From Actinotignum schaalii (GTDB lineage Bacteria; Actinomycetota; Actinomycetes; Actinomycetales; Actinomycetaceae): a stretch of 64,000 nucleotides of DNA. The position numbers and the translations under genes were made by a program. Of this stretch, positions 36,762 to 45,829 are shown piece by piece. The stretch is from the NCBI RefSeq assembly GCF_000724605.1, contig NZ_CP008802.1:558001-622000 (forward strand). The letters are read 5' to 3'. The notes beneath the pieces were generated by a model. The model worked only from the letters and a program-made list of their open reading frames with translations. It made no database searches and was not told the origin of the DNA. The stretch's first letter is position 1, and every line of letters starts with the position of its first letter.

Positions 36762-37670
36762 TCAGAACCCGAGTCGATCCAGCATTTTCGGGTCGCGCTG
36801 CCAGTCTTTGGAGACCTTCACGTGCAAATCGAGGTAGACCGGCGTGCCCAGCAGCGCCTTAATGGCTTTGCGGGCATCGCGTCCGATCTGGCGCAGGCGC
36901 GCTCCCCCTCGTCCGATAACAATCCCTTTCTGGGAATCGCGTTCCACGTGCAGCGAGGCATGGATGCGCACCAGCGGGCCCCCGTTGGGGGCGGTGTCCT
37001 CAATAATTTCGTCGATGGTGACCGCGAGGGAATGCGGGAGTTCTTCGCGCATTTTTTCTAGGCCGGCTTCGCGGATAAGTTCCGCGATGAGGGTTTCTTC
37101 CGTTTCGTCGGTGATGGCATCGAGCGGATACAGCGGCGGGGAAACGGGCAGTTGCTTAATGATCTGCTCGGTGAGGAGCTCCACCTGGTCCATCGTGGCT
37201 GCGCTCACCGGCACAATCTCCACGAAATCGTGGAAAGCCGCCACGGCCACAATTTTTTCCGCGAGGGCTTCGCGGGTAACCAGATCGGTTTTGGTAATCG
37301 CGGCGATCATGGGGACTTTCGCGCGCACCGCCAGATCGAGGAGGTATTTATCACCCGGCCCGAGTTTTTCATTGGCGGGTAGGCACATGATGATGGTGTC
37401 CACATCGGCGATGGAATCGCGCACCATATCGCCCAGGCGTTCGCCCAGCAGGGTGCGCGGGCGGTGCATCCCGGGGGTATCCACAAGGATCACCTGGCCG
37501 GCATCCCGGGTCACAATGGCGCGGATAATACGCCGGGTGGTTTCCGGGCGGGCGCTGGTAATGGCGACCTTCTTCCCCACCATCGCATTAGTGAGGGTTG
37601 ATTTCCCGGCATTCGGGCGGCCCACCACCGAGGCGAACCCGGCCCGAAATTCTGTGTTCTCGACCGTCAT
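36762..37670 (-). CDS. era: GTPase Era
   Basis: 302 aa. The GTPase domain has G1 GRPNAGKST, G2 ETTRR, G3 DTPG and G4 TKTD. The C-terminal KH domain carries GIVIGRGGARLRQIGRDARK. Era binds the 3' end of 16S rRNA and helps 30S maturation. It sits in the conserved order phoH–ybeY–corC–era, 6 bp after the CorC-like gene. Confidence 0.97.
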   Translation of the reverse strand: MTVENTEFRAGFASVVGRPNAGKSTLTNAMVGKKVAITSARPETTRRIIRAIVTRDAGQVILVDTPGMHRPRTLLGERLGDMVRDSIADVDTIIMCLPANEKLGPGDKYLLDLAVRAKVPMIAAITKTDLVTREALAEKIVAVAAFHDFVEIVPVSAATMDQVELLTEQIIKQLPVSPPLYPLDAITDETEETLIAELIREAGLEKMREELPHSLAVTIDEIIEDTAPNGGPLVRIHASLHVERDSQKGIVIGRGGARLRQIGRDARKAIKALLGTPVYLDLHVKVSKDWQRDPKMLDRLGF

Positions 37671-37676
37671 TGTGTT

Positions 37677-38957
37677 CTAGTCCTCGCCCTCATCTTCGGT
37701 TTCTTCGCGCGCAACGATAATAGTCGATAACCGGCGCCGGCGCCCTTCGAAGCGGTCGGCCACCATGTGGATTCCGGCCACGGTTGTTTCGGCACCGCGG
37801 ATGGGGACCCGGCCGATGCTCTTGGCGAAGAGGCCGCCGGCGGTATCTACGTCGTCGTCCTCCAATTCGATTCCGAAGAGGTCACCGAGGTCGTCAATGG
37901 GCATGCGCGCCGGGATCCGGAAGCTTCCCGCTTCGAGTTCTTCCACGGCCGGGAGGGCCCGATCGTGTTCATCGGAAATTTCGCCCACGAGTTCTTCCAC
38001 GAGGTCCTCAATGGTGACCAGGCCGGCAATTCCGCCGTATTCATCCACAACCAGGGCGATATGGACCTGGTCGGCCTGCATTTCCCGCATGAGGGTGTCA
38101 ATAATCTTGGTCTCTGGCACAAAGACCGGTTCGCGTACCAGATCGGCTACCCGCAGGTCATCGTGCTGGTGGCGCCGATGCACCCGCCGGATCACGTCCT
38201 TGAGGTAGAGCACCCCGATCACATCATCAATGGATTCCCGGTAGACCGGCACCCGCGAGAAACCGGAGCGAGTAAAGAGGGAAATAGCGCGGTCCAGGGT
38301 TTCATCCGCCTCAACCGCGATCATATCGGTACGCGGCACCATGACCTCACGTACCAAGGTGTTGCCCATATCGAAGAGCGATTGCAGAATATCGCGTTCG
38401 GCATCGTCCAAGGCTTCGGATTCGGCCACGCGTTCCACCATGACCGCGAGCTGGTCTTCTTGGCGCTGTTCGGCTTCCTCGGGTGAGAATTCGCGTTCCC
38501 GGATGAGGAGCGAAAGCAGCCACGTGAGCGGGGAAAGCCACCAGGTGGCTTTGCGTAGCACCCGCTGGTGGCGTTCCACCCCGAAACTCAGGGGGTTGAA
38601 GAAGGCGAAAGCGAGGAGGGCTAGGACCGTGACGCCGAAGAAAATGGGGAAGATCTGCCACCAGGCCGCCACATCCGTGCCCAGGGCGAAAGTGAAGCAG
38701 ATTCCGTAGCTGGCCATGAGGAGGGCACGCACCACGGCGATGCCCATGGAGGCGGCCGGGCGGCGGGCCATAATGGCCACCACGCGCGCCGAACCGCGTT
38801 CCTTATGTGCGTACATTTCCGCGGCTTCGGTGCGGGTCATGCGCCCGAGGGCCGCGCCCACGACCGTGCACCACAAGGAAAGCACGAGGCACAGGCCGGC
38901 AGCTATATAAAACGGGGCGGAGGGCAGCGTTCCCGCTGCCACGGGTAAGTGCTCCAT
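37677..38957 (-). CDS. CNNM/CorC-type transmembrane protein (HlyC/UPF0053 family)
   Basis: 426 aa. DUF21-type membrane domain with about four helices (residues 10–165), then a CBS pair (VMVPRTDMIAVEADETLDRA; VPVYRESIDDVIGVLYLKDV; VVDEYGGIAGLVTIEDLVEELVG), and a C-terminal CorC_HlyC domain. Members are linked to Mg2+/Co2+ transport or resistance; the old haemolysin name is not meaningful here. It lies 6 bp after ybeY. Confidence 0.9.
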   Translation of the reverse strand: MEHLPVAAGTLPSAPFYIAAGLCLVLSLWCTVVGAALGRMTRTEAAEMYAHKERGSARVVAIMARRPAASMGIAVVRALLMASYGICFTFALGTDVAAWWQIFPIFFGVTVLALLAFAFFNPLSFGVERHQRVLRKATWWLSPLTWLLSLLIREREFSPEEAEQRQEDQLAVMVERVAESEALDDAERDILQSLFDMGNTLVREVMVPRTDMIAVEADETLDRAISLFTRSGFSRVPVYRESIDDVIGVLYLKDVIRRVHRRHQHDDLRVADLVREPVFVPETKIIDTLMREMQADQVHIALVVDEYGGIAGLVTIEDLVEELVGEISDEHDRALPAVEELEAGSFRIPARMPIDDLGDLFGIELEDDDVDTAGGLFAKSIGRVPIRGAETTVAGIHMVADRFEGRRRRLSTIIVAREETEDEGED

Positions 38958-38963
38958 CCTTTC

Positions 38964-39449
38964 TTACACCTCCGTGGGGCGCGGATCGCCTCCCCCGCGT
39001 TCGGACAGGAACACGAGGAGGAGTTGGCGTTGCAAAGCGAACATGGTGTCTTTTTCTTCCGGGGTTGCGTGATCGTAGCCGAGCAGATGCAAAATCCCGT
39101 GGGTGACGAGGAGCAGAATTTCCTCCGCGGTGGAGTGCCCCATGGCGTGGGCCTGGCGGCTGGCAACCTGCGGGCATACCGCAATATCGCCGAGCATTCC
39201 CGGGCGCGGTTCTTCGCCGGGCGGGGCCGGGCGCACCTCATCCATGGGGAAGGACATCACGTCCGTGGGCCCTTCCAGATCCATCCACGTGACGTGGAGA
39301 TCCGCCATGGCATCCTCATCGAGGAGCACGATGGACAGGTCCGCCATGGAATGCACCCGCATCTTATCGAGGACGTAGGTGGCTAGCTCCGAGATCTCTT
39401 CCAGATCCGGGGCCGGACTAAAACTCGATTCGTCATTTACTTCTATCAT
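38964..39449 (-). CDS. ybeY: Endoribonuclease YbeY
   Basis: 161 aa. The zinc-binding signature THGILHLLGYDHATPEE (HxxxHxxGxxH) identifies this 16S rRNA 3'-end maturation and quality-control nuclease. TDVMSFPMDE is the second conserved segment. GGAAAG precedes the ATG. A 110-bp spacer separates it from phoH, with short CTGCAGCA repeats but no evident terminator. Confidence 0.96.
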   Translation of the reverse strand: MIEVNDESSFSPAPDLEEISELATYVLDKMRVHSMADLSIVLLDEDAMADLHVTWMDLEGPTDVMSFPMDEVRPAPPGEEPRPGMLGDIAVCPQVASRQAHAMGHSTAEEILLLVTHGILHLLGYDHATPEEKDTMFALQRQLLLVFLSERGGGDPRPTEV

Positions 39450-39559
39450 GTGGTCTTTCCTGACAACCGTTCCCTAGATTCTCCCGAAACTGCCCTACTG
39501 CAGCACACGCTGCAGCATACGCCGCACTACGCGCCGCTACTCACGCCTATCGCCCCGCG

Positions 39560-40531
39560 CTAGCGCTGCCGGGAATCCCAGCGGGCATAGGCGTCAATAA
39601 TTTCGGCAACTAAGCGGTGGCGCACCACGTCCGCCGAACTCAGCTCCGAGAAATGAATCCCCGGAACATCACGCAGTATCCGGCGCACCACCTGCAATCC
39701 GGACACTTTATTCGCCCCGAGATCAACCTGGGTGATATCGCCTGTCACCACCATTTTAGAGTTGAAGCCGAGCCGGGTGAGGAACATTTTCATTTGTTCG
39801 GGTGTGGTGTTCTGCGCCTCGTCCAAAATCACGAAGGCATCGTTGAGGGTGCGCCCGCGCATATAGGCCAGCGGCGCCACCTCAATGGTGCCGGCCGCCA
39901 TGAGTTTCGGGATGGAATCCGCGTCGAGCATGTCGTACATGGCATCGTAGAGCGGGCGCAGGTACGGGTCAATTTTATCGGTGAGGGACCCGGGTAGGAA
40001 GCCGAGGGATTCTCCGGCTTCCACCGCCGGGCGCGTCAAAATAATACGTTTGACCTGCCCGTCATTGAGAGCCACCACCGCTTTGGCCATGGCCAAATAG
40101 GTTTTCCCGGTGCCGGCCGGGCCGATCCCGAAGGTAATATCGTGGGCATCAATGGCGTCCACGTAGGCTTTTTGCCCCAGGCTTTTGGGCCGGATCGTTT
40201 TACCGCGGTTCGATAAAATATCGGTGTGCAGTAGCGTGGTGGGATGCGCCACGCCGGCGCGCGCAATATCAACGGCGCGGGCAACCGCGTCCCGGGTGAG
40301 GATTTCACCTTCGGCGACGACGTCGATTAATTCCCCGATGAGCGATTCGGCAAGATCGAGTTCCGCGGCCGGGCCGGTCAGGGTGATCCGGTGGCCGAGC
40401 ACGTGAATGGTGGTGGGGGCCAGCCGTTCTTCCAGGGTTCGCAGCACGTCATCACGATGCCCGAGCAGATGAATCATGGAAACCCGGTCCGGCACCACAA
40501 TGGTGCGCTGGCTGTTTTCTGTGTGCGTCAT
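39560..40531 (-). CDS. phoH: PhoH-like ATPase
   Basis: 323 aa. The ATP-binding core has Walker A GPAGTGKTYLAMAKAV, TRPAVEAGESLGFLPG, Walker B FVILDEAQNTTPEQMKMF and TGDITQVDLGANKVSGL, which define the PhoH/YbeZ family. The N-terminal region of about 100 residues is KH-like. In most bacteria the gene precedes ybeY, and the products are thought to cooperate in RNA metabolism. Confidence 0.95.
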   Translation of the reverse strand: MTHTENSQRTIVVPDRVSMIHLLGHRDDVLRTLEERLAPTTIHVLGHRITLTGPAAELDLAESLIGELIDVVAEGEILTRDAVARAVDIARAGVAHPTTLLHTDILSNRGKTIRPKSLGQKAYVDAIDAHDITFGIGPAGTGKTYLAMAKAVVALNDGQVKRIILTRPAVEAGESLGFLPGSLTDKIDPYLRPLYDAMYDMLDADSIPKLMAAGTIEVAPLAYMRGRTLNDAFVILDEAQNTTPEQMKMFLTRLGFNSKMVVTGDITQVDLGANKVSGLQVVRRILRDVPGIHFSELSSADVVRHRLVAEIIDAYARWDSRQR

Positions 40532-40537
40532 TACGTC

Positions 40538-41323
40538 CTATAGTAGCGTGCTCAGCGCGCGCACGGTGGCGATACTTGCCAGGGCGTAGGCCCCGGCGGA
40601 GGCGCTGCGCAGCACATGCGCTCCCAGCAGCACCGGGATGGCGCCCGCTGCCTGCAAGATCTCCATTTCTTCCGGTGCGATTCCGCCTTCCGGGCCGATA
40701 ATGACGGCCACGGGGCCGGCTATTTGCGCGGGGCTCAGCTTGCCGCGGGCCACCGCCTCGGCCAGGGTCAGTTCAGCTTCCTCGTGGCAGAGCAGCACGG
40801 TGCTCCCGGTGAGGGCCTGGGGTAGCTGCGCCGTCGTACTTAAAGAACGGATGCGCGGAATATAGCTGCGCCGCGATTGTTTCGCGGCGGCGCGTGCCGT
40901 CGCCTGCCAGCGCGCCCGGCCCTTCTCCTCTTTATTTTTCCAGGAGGCGACGCAGCGGGCCGCTTCCCACGGGACGATATCCCACACCCCGTATTCGGTG
41001 CAGGTTTCCACGGCCTGTTCGTCGCGGCCGCCTTTGGCGAGGGCCTGAACCAGGGTGATCGGCCCAGCCGGTTTCGGCTCCGCGCTCGCTTCCTCAACGC
41101 GGGCGCGCACCTCATTTTTGGCGACGGCGCTCACCGTGCAGCGGGCCCGCCGGCCCTCCCCATCGGAGATGAGGATCTCCTCCCCTACCCGGATGCGCAT
41201 CACCCCAGCGTGGCGGGCTTCGTCACCGCTGAGGCTCAGTTCCTGGCCCACGCTCAGGGCGGCGCCGGCTCCGCCCCCGGGCCGGGTTGCTGGGAAGTCG
41301 GCGAAGAAAAGCGGAAGCGTCAC
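40538..41323 (-). CDS. rsmE: 16S rRNA (uracil1498-N3)-methyltransferase RsmE
   Basis: 261-aa SPOUT enzyme. The N-terminal PUA-like domain includes LSGDEARHAGVMRIRVGEEI. The knot domain has VQALAKGGRDEQAVETCTEYG, GPVAVIIGPEGGIAPEEM and LLGAHVLRSASAGAYALASI. The GTG start overlaps the dnaJ stop (GTGA), so it is the coupled downstream cistron of the heat-shock operon. Confidence 0.94.
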   Translation of the reverse strand: MTLPLFFADFPATRPGGGAGAALSVGQELSLSGDEARHAGVMRIRVGEEILISDGEGRRARCTVSAVAKNEVRARVEEASAEPKPAGPITLVQALAKGGRDEQAVETCTEYGVWDIVPWEAARCVASWKNKEEKGRARWQATARAAAKQSRRSYIPRIRSLSTTAQLPQALTGSTVLLCHEEAELTLAEAVARGKLSPAQIAGPVAVIIGPEGGIAPEEMEILQAAGAIPVLLGAHVLRSASAGAYALASIATVRALSTLL

Positions 41324-42432
41324 AGCGAACTCAACCTTTCGCGCAATTTATCGAAGAATGATTTGCCCTGCTCGGCGAGCTGGGCGTCCTGCACGCTTTC
41401 CCCGCGTAAGTCGGCCAGTTCGCGTAGGAGTTCGCGCTGGCGTTCGTCCAGGTCGGTGGGGGTTTTCACCGCGACGGTGATCCGCATATCCCCGCGACCT
41501 TTGCCGCGAAGCCGCGCCACGCCCAGGCCCTTGAGGGTGAGGACCACGCCGGAGGAAGTCCCGGCGGGAATCTCCAGCTCGCGGTCCCCATCCAAGGTGG
41601 GGATGGTGACGCTGCCGCCCAGGGCCGCGAAGGTCATGGGTACCTGGACTTCGCCGAGGAGTTCATCGCTCACGCGCTGGAAAATGGGGTGTTCTTCCAC
41701 CCGGATTTCCACGAAAATATCGCCGGCCGGGGCGCCGAATGTTCCGGCGTCGCCCTGGCCGCGCAGGCGGATGCGCATACCGTTCTCGATGCCGGCCGGG
41801 ATATCCACAGTCAGGGTTTTTTCTTGGCGGATGCGCCCGGTGCCGTGGCAGGGGCGGCAGGGGTCGGCGATAACGGTTCCGTGGCCTTCGCAGGTGTGGC
41901 AGGGTACCTGGGTGACCATCTGGCCGAAGAGGGAATTCGTGACCTGCTGGACCATCCCCTGGCCCTGGCAGGCCCCGCAGGTCACCGGCTGGGATCCGGC
42001 CGCGCAGCCGCTGCCCGCGCAGGTGGGGCAGACGGTGAAGAAGGAGTCGCTCACTTGGCGCTGGGCTCCGAAGACCACATCGGAGAGCTCGATGCTCAAC
42101 CCGAGGAGGGCATCGCGCCCGCGTTCCCCGCGCGGGGCCGGGCCGCCGGCGCGCATTCCCCCACCCCCGAAGAAGGTGGAGAAGATATCGTTCATATCGA
42201 AACCGAAACCGGCCGCTCCGGCTCCCCCGCCGCGCCCGCCCAGGTCATATTGGCGGCGCGAATCCGGGTTGGAGAGCACCGTATACGCTTCGTTGACTTC
42301 CTTATAGCGTTCGGCGGCTTCCGGACCGGCGTGATCCGGGTGCAATTTGCGCGAGAGGCGCAGGTACGCTTTGCGGATTTCTTCCTGGCTCGCATCGCGT
42401 TCCACCCCGAGGGTTTCGTAAAAATCAGCCAC
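41320..42432 (-). CDS. dnaJ: Chaperone protein DnaJ (DnaJ2-type)
   Basis: 370 aa. J-domain with HPD (KLHPDHAGPEA, near residue 31), Gly/Phe-rich linker, four CxxCxGxG zinc repeats (CPTCAGSG, CGACQGQG, CHTCEGHG, CRPCHGTG), and two C-terminal substrate-binding domains. It stimulates DnaK ATPase. Linkage to hrcA, rather than dnaK–grpE, is the actinobacterial dnaJ2 arrangement. Confidence 0.96.
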   Translation of the reverse strand: MADFYETLGVERDASQEEIRKAYLRLSRKLHPDHAGPEAAERYKEVNEAYTVLSNPDSRRQYDLGGRGGGAGAAGFGFDMNDIFSTFFGGGGMRAGGPAPRGERGRDALLGLSIELSDVVFGAQRQVSDSFFTVCPTCAGSGCAAGSQPVTCGACQGQGMVQQVTNSLFGQMVTQVPCHTCEGHGTVIADPCRPCHGTGRIRQEKTLTVDIPAGIENGMRIRLRGQGDAGTFGAPAGDIFVEIRVEEHPIFQRVSDELLGEVQVPMTFAALGGSVTIPTLDGDRELEIPAGTSSGVVLTLKGLGVARLRGKGRGDMRITVAVKTPTDLDERQRELLRELADLRGESVQDAQLAEQGKSFFDKLRERLSSL

Positions 42433-42568
42433 ATTTCTCCCGTCTTTGTTCTTTTCTGCGCCCTGCCCGCGCGCCGGCGCGCTTCACTTCGAGTGACCGC
42501 GCCCGGCGCCGCGCTCTACGCTGCGATAGTTCCGGCCCTCGCCACTGCGCTCACCACTGCGATCACAA

Positions 42569-43588
42569 CTACGACTGCCCGGACAGAATACCGGATAGAT
42601 AGTGGGCAACGGCACGCACCGCCGCGATATTCCCGGGATAGTCCATTCGGGTAGGGCCGACGACGCCTACCCGGGCCACCTCATGCCCGGCTACTTCGTA
42701 ACTTGAGGAGACCACCGAGGTCTCGCTCAGGTTTTCATGATCATTTTCCACGCCGATGGATACCGCCACATCAGTTTCCATGGCGGCGAGGAGGCGCAGT
42801 AGCACCACCTGTTCCTCCAGGGCATCCAAGACCGGGGAAATCGAGTGGAGGAAATCCACCGAGTGGCGTGACAGATTGGCGGTGCCGGCCATGGTGAGGC
42901 GGTCCTCCGCACCGGTATGCACCGCGGTAGTAAGCGCCGCGGCAATATCACGCAGGGCTGCGGCAGCTTCGGGTTCGCTGCGTTCGGCGATCTCCGCGAG
43001 GACGGCCACCGCGGTGGTGAGCGGCTGGCCGTTGCAGCGGGTGGTGACTTCCCGGCTCACCGCATCCACATCCAGGCCCTCCAGGTGCGGAGGCACCGCG
43101 ATCACGCGCTGTTCTACCCGCCCCGCGCTGGTAATAACCACGAGGAGAATACGGGTGGCGCCGAGCCAAATGAGTTCCAGGTGGCGCAGCACCGCTTTAT
43201 CCAGGGCCGGGTATTGGATAACCGCGACCTGCTGGGTGAGATGGGACAGCAGGCGGGCCGCGCGCTCTAGTACATCATCCAGATCCACCGCGGCATCCAA
43301 GATTTGGCTAATGGCGCGCCGTTCCGCCCGGGAGAGCGGTTTAACGGTGGTGAGGGAATCCACGAAAGCCCGGTAGCCGGCATCGGTGGGGATACGCCCG
43401 GCCGAGGTATGCGGGTGGGTGAGCAGCCCGGCTTCTTCCAGGACAGCCATATCGTTGCGGACGGTGGCCGGGGAAACTCCCAGCGCGTAGCGTTCCACGA
43501 GGGCCTTGGATCCCACCGGTTCGCGGGTGGTGACGTAATCGCGCACAATCGCCTCCAGAACGCGCCCGCGCCGATCTTCTGCCGCCAC
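42569..43588 (-). CDS. hrcA: Heat-inducible transcription repressor HrcA
   Basis: 339 aa. N-terminal winged helix (YVTTREPVGSKALVERYALG, SPATVRNDMAVLEEAGLL, HTSAGRIPTDAGYRAFVD) followed by a GAF-like dimerisation domain. It represses by binding CIRCE and is folded by GroEL. A CIRCE element lies 75 bp upstream, so hrcA–dnaJ–rsmE is autoregulated. A 136-bp spacer to dnaJ shows no strong hairpin. Confidence 0.96.
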   Translation of the reverse strand: MAAEDRRGRVLEAIVRDYVTTREPVGSKALVERYALGVSPATVRNDMAVLEEAGLLTHPHTSAGRIPTDAGYRAFVDSLTTVKPLSRAERRAISQILDAAVDLDDVLERAARLLSHLTQQVAVIQYPALDKAVLRHLELIWLGATRILLVVITSAGRVEQRVIAVPPHLEGLDVDAVSREVTTRCNGQPLTTAVAVLAEIAERSEPEAAAALRDIAAALTTAVHTGAEDRLTMAGTANLSRHSVDFLHSISPVLDALEEQVVLLRLLAAMETDVAVSIGVENDHENLSETSVVSSSYEVAGHEVARVGVVGPTRMDYPGNIAAVRAVAHYLSGILSGQS

Positions 43589-43662
43589 CGGTATCCTTCC
43601 TCCCTACGCTGTGGAACCACCGAGGTACTCTTGGCGTTACCTTGAGTTGCCTTGAGCCCTGC

Positions 43663-43689
43663 TCAGCACTCTATACCTTCGAGTGCTAA
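43663..43689. promoter_or_regulatory. CIRCE operator
   Basis: TCAGCACTC–N9–GAGTGCTAA, one mismatch from the consensus TTAGCACTC–N9–GAGTGCTAA. It lies between hrcA and the divergent DUF3097 gene. Confidence 0.93.
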
Positions 43690-43728
43690 TTCTACGCGGG
43701 GCGGACCCTGAGCGCATACCCTTAGAGC

Positions 43729-44589
43729 GTGATGTTCTCTGCTACCGGAATGCCTGATCGCTACGGCGACGACGTCCTCGCCCGCGACCCGCACGATCAC
43801 CGCCGCCCCTCCCGCCCCGTCCCGGCCGCACCCGGCCTCCTTATTGAAGACGTAGCCTCCGGATTTGTGGGCGAGGTGCTCTCGGTGGGGAAAGTGGCCG
43901 GGCGCTGGCAGATGGAACTGGAGGGCCGCGGCGGGGTGCGCCGTTCCTTCCCGCTGGGCAAAGGCTATTGGATCGACGGCGAGCCGGTGGAGATCACCGC
44001 CCCACGCGTGGAGGCGCCGCGCGGTCGGCTCCTCACCGCCTCCGGTTCTTTTCACGTGAAAGCACGGGCGCGCGTCGCACGTGCCTCGCGTATCTGGGTG
44101 GAAGGTAAGCACGACGCCGAACTGGTAGCCAAGATTTGGGGTGAGGATCTGGCCCTCGAAGGGGTGGTGGTCGAGGAATTACTCGGTGTGGATAATTTGG
44201 AAGCGGTGGTGCGGGAAACTGCCCCCGATGATGAGCATCGCCTGGGTGCGTTGGTGGATCACCTGGTGCCCGGCTCTAAAGAATCGCGAATCGCGGCACG
44301 GGTGGCCGGCCCGGGCGTACTCGTGCTCGGCCATCCCTATATTGATGTGTGGCAGGCCATTAAACCGGCCGCGGTGGGCTTGCGGGCCTGGCCGGAGGTA
44401 CCGCGCGGGGAAGATATTAAAGTGGGTACCCTGCGCCGGCTCGGCTGGCCGCATGAAACATCCGAGGATATTGGCCGGGCCTGGGCCCATATTCTCTCCT
44501 GCGTGCACTCCTATAAAGATATTGAGCCCGCGCTGCTGGGCCGCATGGAGGAACTCATCGATTTCGTAACCGCCGCCGGGACCCGGTAG
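43729..44589 (+). CDS. DUF3097 family protein
   Basis: 286-aa soluble protein of an actinobacteria-restricted family. Conserved segments seen: RIWVEGKHDAELVAKIWGED, VVVEELLGVDNLEAVV, VLVLGHPYIDVWQAIKP and LGWPHETSEDIGRAWAHILS. The first and third recall Toprim-like folds, which is inference. GTG at 43729 (or ATG at 43732) lies 6 nt after TACCCT with no Shine–Dalgarno, so it may be leaderless. CIRCE lies 40 bp upstream, raising possible HrcA control. Confidence 0.85.
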   Translation: MMFSATGMPDRYGDDVLARDPHDHRRPSRPVPAAPGLLIEDVASGFVGEVLSVGKVAGRWQMELEGRGGVRRSFPLGKGYWIDGEPVEITAPRVEAPRGRLLTASGSFHVKARARVARASRIWVEGKHDAELVAKIWGEDLALEGVVVEELLGVDNLEAVVRETAPDDEHRLGALVDHLVPGSKESRIAARVAGPGVLVLGHPYIDVWQAIKPAAVGLRAWPEVPRGEDIKVGTLRRLGWPHETSEDIGRAWAHILSCVHSYKDIEPALLGRMEELIDFVTAAGTR

Positions 44590-44683
44590 CAAGCGCAATC
44601 GGCGCGCGAGCATGCTTGTCACGTGTCATCACTCCAGCTCACACGCCCGCCGGCTTCGCCACGCGAACCGAGCTACAATCCCG

Positions 44684-44785
44684 ATGCCCTCAGGGTATAT
44701 CCTTGCTGCGTGCGCTTATCCGGCCCCGGCCGGAGCCGCTGCCCTCGTTGTTTCGGTTCTTCTTCACCCCTATCAGGAGTTGTGA
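44684..44785 (+). other. Possible 33-codon upstream ORF before the EamA gene
   Basis: An ATG 4 nt after a TACAAT box opens a frame rich in Ala, Leu and Val. It ends (TGA) 4 nt before the EamA GTG, spanning the AGGAG used by that gene. It could couple or attenuate EamA translation, or be chance. The rest of 44590–44789 shows nothing else. Confidence 0.3.
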
Positions 44786-44789
44786 TCAC

Positions 44790-45752
44790 GTGGCCCTCCA
44801 GCGCCGCTCCCTCGTGGACAAAATCGCTGTTGCGTCCCCGCGCGGCACCCTCGCCGTCGCTTCGGTTCTCGTGGGACTTGTTTCTCCCTTCATCACGCTA
44901 TCGGGAGAAAACGCCACCACGATTGTGTTCTTCCGCTTCGGCTTAGCTTTCCTTGCCCTGCTGCCCATGGTGGTCCATGAATGGCGCCAGTACGGGCCAA
45001 TGCGGCGCGCTGATCTGCTGCTCTACGCGGTGTGCGGGGTGTGCTTCGGGGTGGATATGGCCCTGTGGACGCCCTCTGTGTTGCTGGCCGGCCCCTCGGT
45101 TTCCGCTGTGGTGGTCAATTACGTGCAGGCCCTCGCGGTGCCTTTGGTCGCGTGGCTGTTCTTCCGCAACCGGGTGCCGTGGATGTTTTTCGTAGCCGCA
45201 CCTTTTTCGCTCGGCGGCATTTTCTTGCTTTCCGGTATTCTCGACGGCGCTGGCGGATCTGACCTGGTACGTGGCATTATCCTCTCCGCACTCGCGGGCC
45301 TGACCTACACCGTTTATGTGGTCCTCACGGGGCGCACTAATTCTCCGCATCACCAGGGCACCGCCATGGCGATTGTGTGCCTGGTTACCACGGTGGTGTC
45401 CACTCCGCTACTCATTGCTACTCACGGGCCTCTCACCCTCACGCTGTCCGCGAGTTCCTGGGGCTGGATGATTCTCATTGCGCTATCCAGTCAGGTGCTG
45501 GGGTGGCTGTTCTGCCAGGCGAGTATGCCGCTGGTCAATCCTTCCGTGGCCGCCACCCTGATTTTGATTCAGCCGCTGAGCGCCATTGTTTTTTCCGCGG
45601 TTCTCGTGGGTGAACGGCTCTCCGCCCTGCAATGGCTGGGCGCGATTATTATGCTGCTCGGAATTTTCCTCATCGGGCGGGCTCCGAAGCGCCGCTACCG
45701 GCTCGGTATCAAGCGCCCCTCGCTGCGTATCCGGCGTAGGCCCGTAGCGTAA
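44790..45752 (+). CDS. EamA/DMT-family transporter
   Basis: 320 aa with ten predicted helices in two EamA repeats. Repeat 1 runs from LAVASVLVGLVSPFITLSGE and includes VVVNYVQALAVPLVAWLFFR; repeat 2 from DLVRGIILSALAGLTYTVYV to LILIQPLSAIVFSAVLVGERL. The cytoplasmic tail is Arg-rich. GTG start with AGGAG 10 nt upstream. EamA proteins export small metabolites such as amino acids; substrate unknown. Confidence 0.87.
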   Translation: MALQRRSLVDKIAVASPRGTLAVASVLVGLVSPFITLSGENATTIVFFRFGLAFLALLPMVVHEWRQYGPMRRADLLLYAVCGVCFGVDMALWTPSVLLAGPSVSAVVVNYVQALAVPLVAWLFFRNRVPWMFFVAAPFSLGGIFLLSGILDGAGGSDLVRGIILSALAGLTYTVYVVLTGRTNSPHHQGTAMAIVCLVTTVVSTPLLIATHGPLTLTLSASSWGWMILIALSSQVLGWLFCQASMPLVNPSVAATLILIQPLSAIVFSAVLVGERLSALQWLGAIIMLLGIFLIGRAPKRRYRLGIKRPSLRIRRRPVA

Positions 45753-45829
45753 AACTTCGGCGACGGACGACCTTCGCAGTGCCCCTTCGATAGATTGCGA
45801 CTATGGTCCCCTACCACGAAGGAGTAGCT

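Noticed and set aside
39450-39559. Small gene between ybeY and phoH
   Set aside because: No frame with a ribosome-binding site; only short CTGCAGCA repeats.
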